Positions 6,649 through 8,075 of a DNA stretch of 8,075 nt are shown in pieces. The translations under genes and the position numbers were made by a program. The notes under the pieces are model-generated. The model was not told where the DNA came from, ran no database searches, and worked only from the letters and a program-made list of their open reading frames with translations. The DNA is from Patescibacteria group bacterium (GTDB lineage Bacteria; Patescibacteriota; Minisyncoccia; Phycocordibacterales; JAGLOS01): the NCBI GenBank assembly GCA_018814635.1, contig JAHIYV010000039.1:1-8075 (forward strand), in the 5' to 3' direction. Numbering within the stretch: position 1 is the first letter of the stretch; each line of letters begins with the position of its first letter.

Positions 6649-6711
6649 CGTGAGACAGGTTGGTCTCCTATCTGCTGCAGGCGTCGAAATTTGAGAAGAT
6701 CTGCTCCTAGT
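6649..6711 (+). rRNA. rrl: 23S exon 5 (E. coli 2594-2656)
   Basis: Starts CGTGAGACAGG (A2602 equivalent at 6657) and ends CTGCTCCTAGT, the 5' half of the sarcin-ricin stem-loop. Length 63 nt, identical to E. coli. Position 2611 is T (6666), matching A at 2057. Confidence 0.92.
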
Positions 6712-7178
6712 AAAATATTGCTACTTCACGGCGAAATCCGTGATGACAATGTGGCTAATAACGGTGGAACCTTCATAAGGGGCTCAAAACAAAATGAGTA
6801 TGTTATTTTTTTTGACCCCCAGTTTGTTTTGGTCTAAGAATTATTCACAACAACGGTCCGTTGTGATATAATTTGCTTGAGGACCAGAACCTCTTTAAGG
6901 CAATACCGTGGGAAGTCAATCAAACAATAATTTAAGTCATTGACAAGTATATAAATTGTTTGGTTTGACCCCGTAACGACTTGTTGTTCATCATTATACC
7001 GATGTACAACGGACTTGTATGGAATTCGAATTATAATTTTATAGAAAGTTATAACGAGCCATATGGGTAATACGCCACCACCCTCACTTAAATATTCATG
7101 CAAGAAGGGTGAAGATATAGTCTGTGCTCCTAGAAATAGGGGATATAATCTAAACCATAAAGTGGTTGGATTTACACG
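6712..7178 (+). ncRNA. Group I intron I5, inside the sarcin-ricin loop after U2656, no reading frame
   Basis: A 467-nt intron. P1 pairs exon UAGU (6708..6711) with GCUA (6720..6723), U-G at the cut, extended by AA/UU in the intron. P2 is TCACGG/CCGTGA (6726..6743). Core blocks are GCAATACCGTGGGAAGTC (6899..6916), GACCCCGTAACGACTT (6967..6982) and GTGAAGATATAGTC (7109..7122). P9 is CTCCTA-GAAA-TAGGGG (7127..7142) and the last base is G7178. Precise excision regenerates CCUAGU|ACGAGAGGACC, the universal sarcin-ricin sequence. Core sequence is closest to intron I2. Short frames over it show no endonuclease motif. Confidence 0.93.
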
Positions 7179-7411
7179 ACGAGAGGACCGGAGTGGACTG
7201 ACCTCTGGTGTACCAGTTGTTCCGCCAGGAGCATCGCTGGGTAGCTATGTCGGGAATGGATAACCTCTGAAAGCATCTAAGAGGGAAGCCAGCTTCAAGA
7301 TTAGATTTCATTAAGATCCCTAGGAGATGACTAGGTTGATAGGCTTTAGGTGTACGCACAGTAATGTGTTTAGCCGAGAAGTACTAATGCATCAATGTTG
7401 TTTCCTATTAG
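7179..7411 (+). rRNA. rrl: 23S exon 6 (E. coli 2657 to 3' end)
   Basis: Starts ACGAGAGGACCGGAGTGGAC, the 3' half of the sarcin-ricin loop, and runs through the rest of domain VI to the 3' strand of helix H1 (TCCTATTAGGA at 7403..7413). The mature 3' end is estimated to a few bases. Confidence 0.92.
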
Positions 7412-7425
7412 GAAATCTGTAAATC
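7400..7425 (+). promoter_or_regulatory. 3' strand of 23S precursor processing stem
   Basis: Partner of 284..309. The distal part (7414..7425) lies outside the mature rRNA and should be removed after RNase III-type cleavage. Confidence 0.7.
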
Positions 7426-7492
7426 ATAGTAAACGATACTTTACTTTATTAAAAACTTTTTATTACTTACAAAACATTTATTTTTGAGCGCT

Positions 7493-7606
7493 GTGTGTTG
7501 GTGACTTGACGCTGTGGTCACACCCGATCTCATTTCGAACTCGGAAGTTAAGCGCAGTAGTGCCGATGATACTCTTTTTGGGGAAAGTAGGCAGTCGCCA
7601 GCACAT
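7493..7606 (+). rRNA. rrf: 5S ribosomal RNA
   Basis: Structural RNA of the large-subunit central protuberance. Helix I pairs TGTGTTGGTGAC (7494..7505) with GTCGCCAGCACA (7594..7605) over 12 bp with two G-U. Inner landmarks are CCGATCTCATTTCGAACTCGGAAG (split here into CCGATCTCATTTCG and AACTCGGAAG), TTAAGCGC, GTGCCGATGATACT and GGGGAAAGTAGG, all in the usual 5S order. The length of about 112-114 nt is slightly short but normal. A further 9-bp stem just outside (TTGAGCGCT 7484..7492 with AGCGCTCAA 7607..7615) probably marks precursor processing. It follows the 23S by about 80 nt and precedes a terminator, so it is the last gene of the operon. Confidence 0.95.
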
Positions 7607-7640
7607 AGCGCTCAAATAGATTTTGGTTATAAATAATAAA

Positions 7641-7673
7641 ATCCCCATAACATAAATTATGTATGGGGTTTTT
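7641..7673 (+). terminator. Rho-independent terminator of the rRNA operon
   Basis: CCCCATA-A-CATA pairs with TATG-TATGGGG (one bulged A, short AT loop) and is followed by TTTTT, about 35 nt after the 5S. Flanking AA/TT pairs extend the stem. Confidence 0.85.
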
Positions 7674-8075
7674 GTGGTGTTATGTTTTAAGAAAGGTTGC
7701 GGTTCAAGTTTAAATTCAAGACAAAAATTTGCTAATATTCTAATTTGTGTTATTCTAAAAAGTAGAAAAAGGGCCTCTCCCCACAACCCTATACGGAAAT
7801 TTTGGGCAAGCTAACTAATAAAGACGATATGAGAGTATCTAATTTATTAAACATCATTCTCTCATAAGAAGTGTATCCTTGCAAACATTGTCTGGGGGTG
7901 TAATTCATCCAATTCTCAATTGATTTAACTTATTCACTCACCTTACGCGCGCATTTTTTTGTAAATTTTGCAGTTCTTTGAAACTTGCCATCAATGCGCG
8001 AACATAAATTTTCGACCGAAGGGCAAAATGATTAAGTTTTGTCTTTGCTGAAAGAAGCTCGAGTTTGAAGAATGC
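7674..8075. other. Downstream region with no recognised gene
   Basis: No convincing protein or RNA gene is seen on either strand; the 102-codon minus-strand frame overlapping 7478..7786 is antisense to the 5S and terminator. Two inverted repeats stand out: TATGAGAG/CTCTCATA (7828..7835 with 7859..7866) and CGCGCATT/AATGCGCG (7948..7955 with 7993..8000). The second is GC-rich in an AT-rich context and could belong to a structured RNA or operator, but nothing identifies it. Confidence 0.4.

Noticed and set aside
3509..7178. Archaeal bulge-helix-bulge or group II introns
   Set aside because: All five show group I core blocks, U or near-U 5' junctions and a terminal G; no domain V/VI of group II and no reverse transcriptase.
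6646..7359. Short frames across intron I5 and exon 6 on both strands
   Set aside because: They cross splice junctions and conserved rRNA; no motif.
7478..7786. Minus-strand 102-codon frame
   Set aside because: Antisense to the 5S gene and the terminator.
7880..8075. tmRNA or other structured RNA downstream (GGGGGTGTAATTCATCC)
   Set aside because: No matching tRNA-like end, tag frame or other landmark within the window.

Overview
The window is essentially one rRNA locus on the + strand: a heavily interrupted 23S rRNA gene (about 300..7411), a 5S rRNA gene (about 7493..7606) and a rho-independent terminator (about 7641..7673). It holds no ordinary protein-coding gene. The only credible reading frames are two LAGLIDADG homing endonucleases nested in introns. 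AT-rich DNA, a 23S crowded with self-splicing introns, and long AT-rich helix-tip insertions suggest a Candidate Phyla Radiation (Patescibacteria) bacterium. That is an inference from the style of the gene, and no marker in the window proves it. UGA appears to act as a stop in the second endonuclease, which argues weakly against the UGA=Gly lineages.

Layout. Positions 1..299 are leader with an AT-rich terminator-like hairpin (32..60), a second hairpin (180..212) and the 5' strand of a long processing stem (284..309) that pairs with 7400..7425. Exon 1 (300..3508, E. coli 1-2262) has no introns but carries about 950 nt of extra sequence. This lies mainly in two inverted palindromic insertions in domain I and in long extensions of H25, H45, a domain III hairpin and the H63 region.

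From position 3509 the gene is cut by five group I introns, all in domains V and VI: I1 3509..4612 (after U2262), I2 4854..5264 (after U2500), I3 about 5298..6047 (after 2533), I4 6108..6648 (after U2593) and I5 6712..7178 (after U2656, inside the sarcin-ricin loop). With these junctions the inner exons measure 33, 60 and 63 nt. These are exactly the lengths of E. coli 2501-2533, 2534-2593 and 2594-2656, which is strong internal support. Spliced 23S would be about 3.84 kb.

How the parts work together. The transcript must fold five ribozymes and splice before the peptidyl-transferase centre, A-loop and sarcin-ricin loop exist as continuous RNA. I1 and I3 encode endonucleases expected to spread or maintain the introns; I2, I4 and I5 have none. 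The introns share core sequence blocks and P9 hairpins closed by GNRA tetraloops, so they look like one family that has multiplied within the gene. I1 and I4 also carry copies of a second palindromic element with 19-bp perfect ends. Positions 7674..8075 hold no gene I can recognise.
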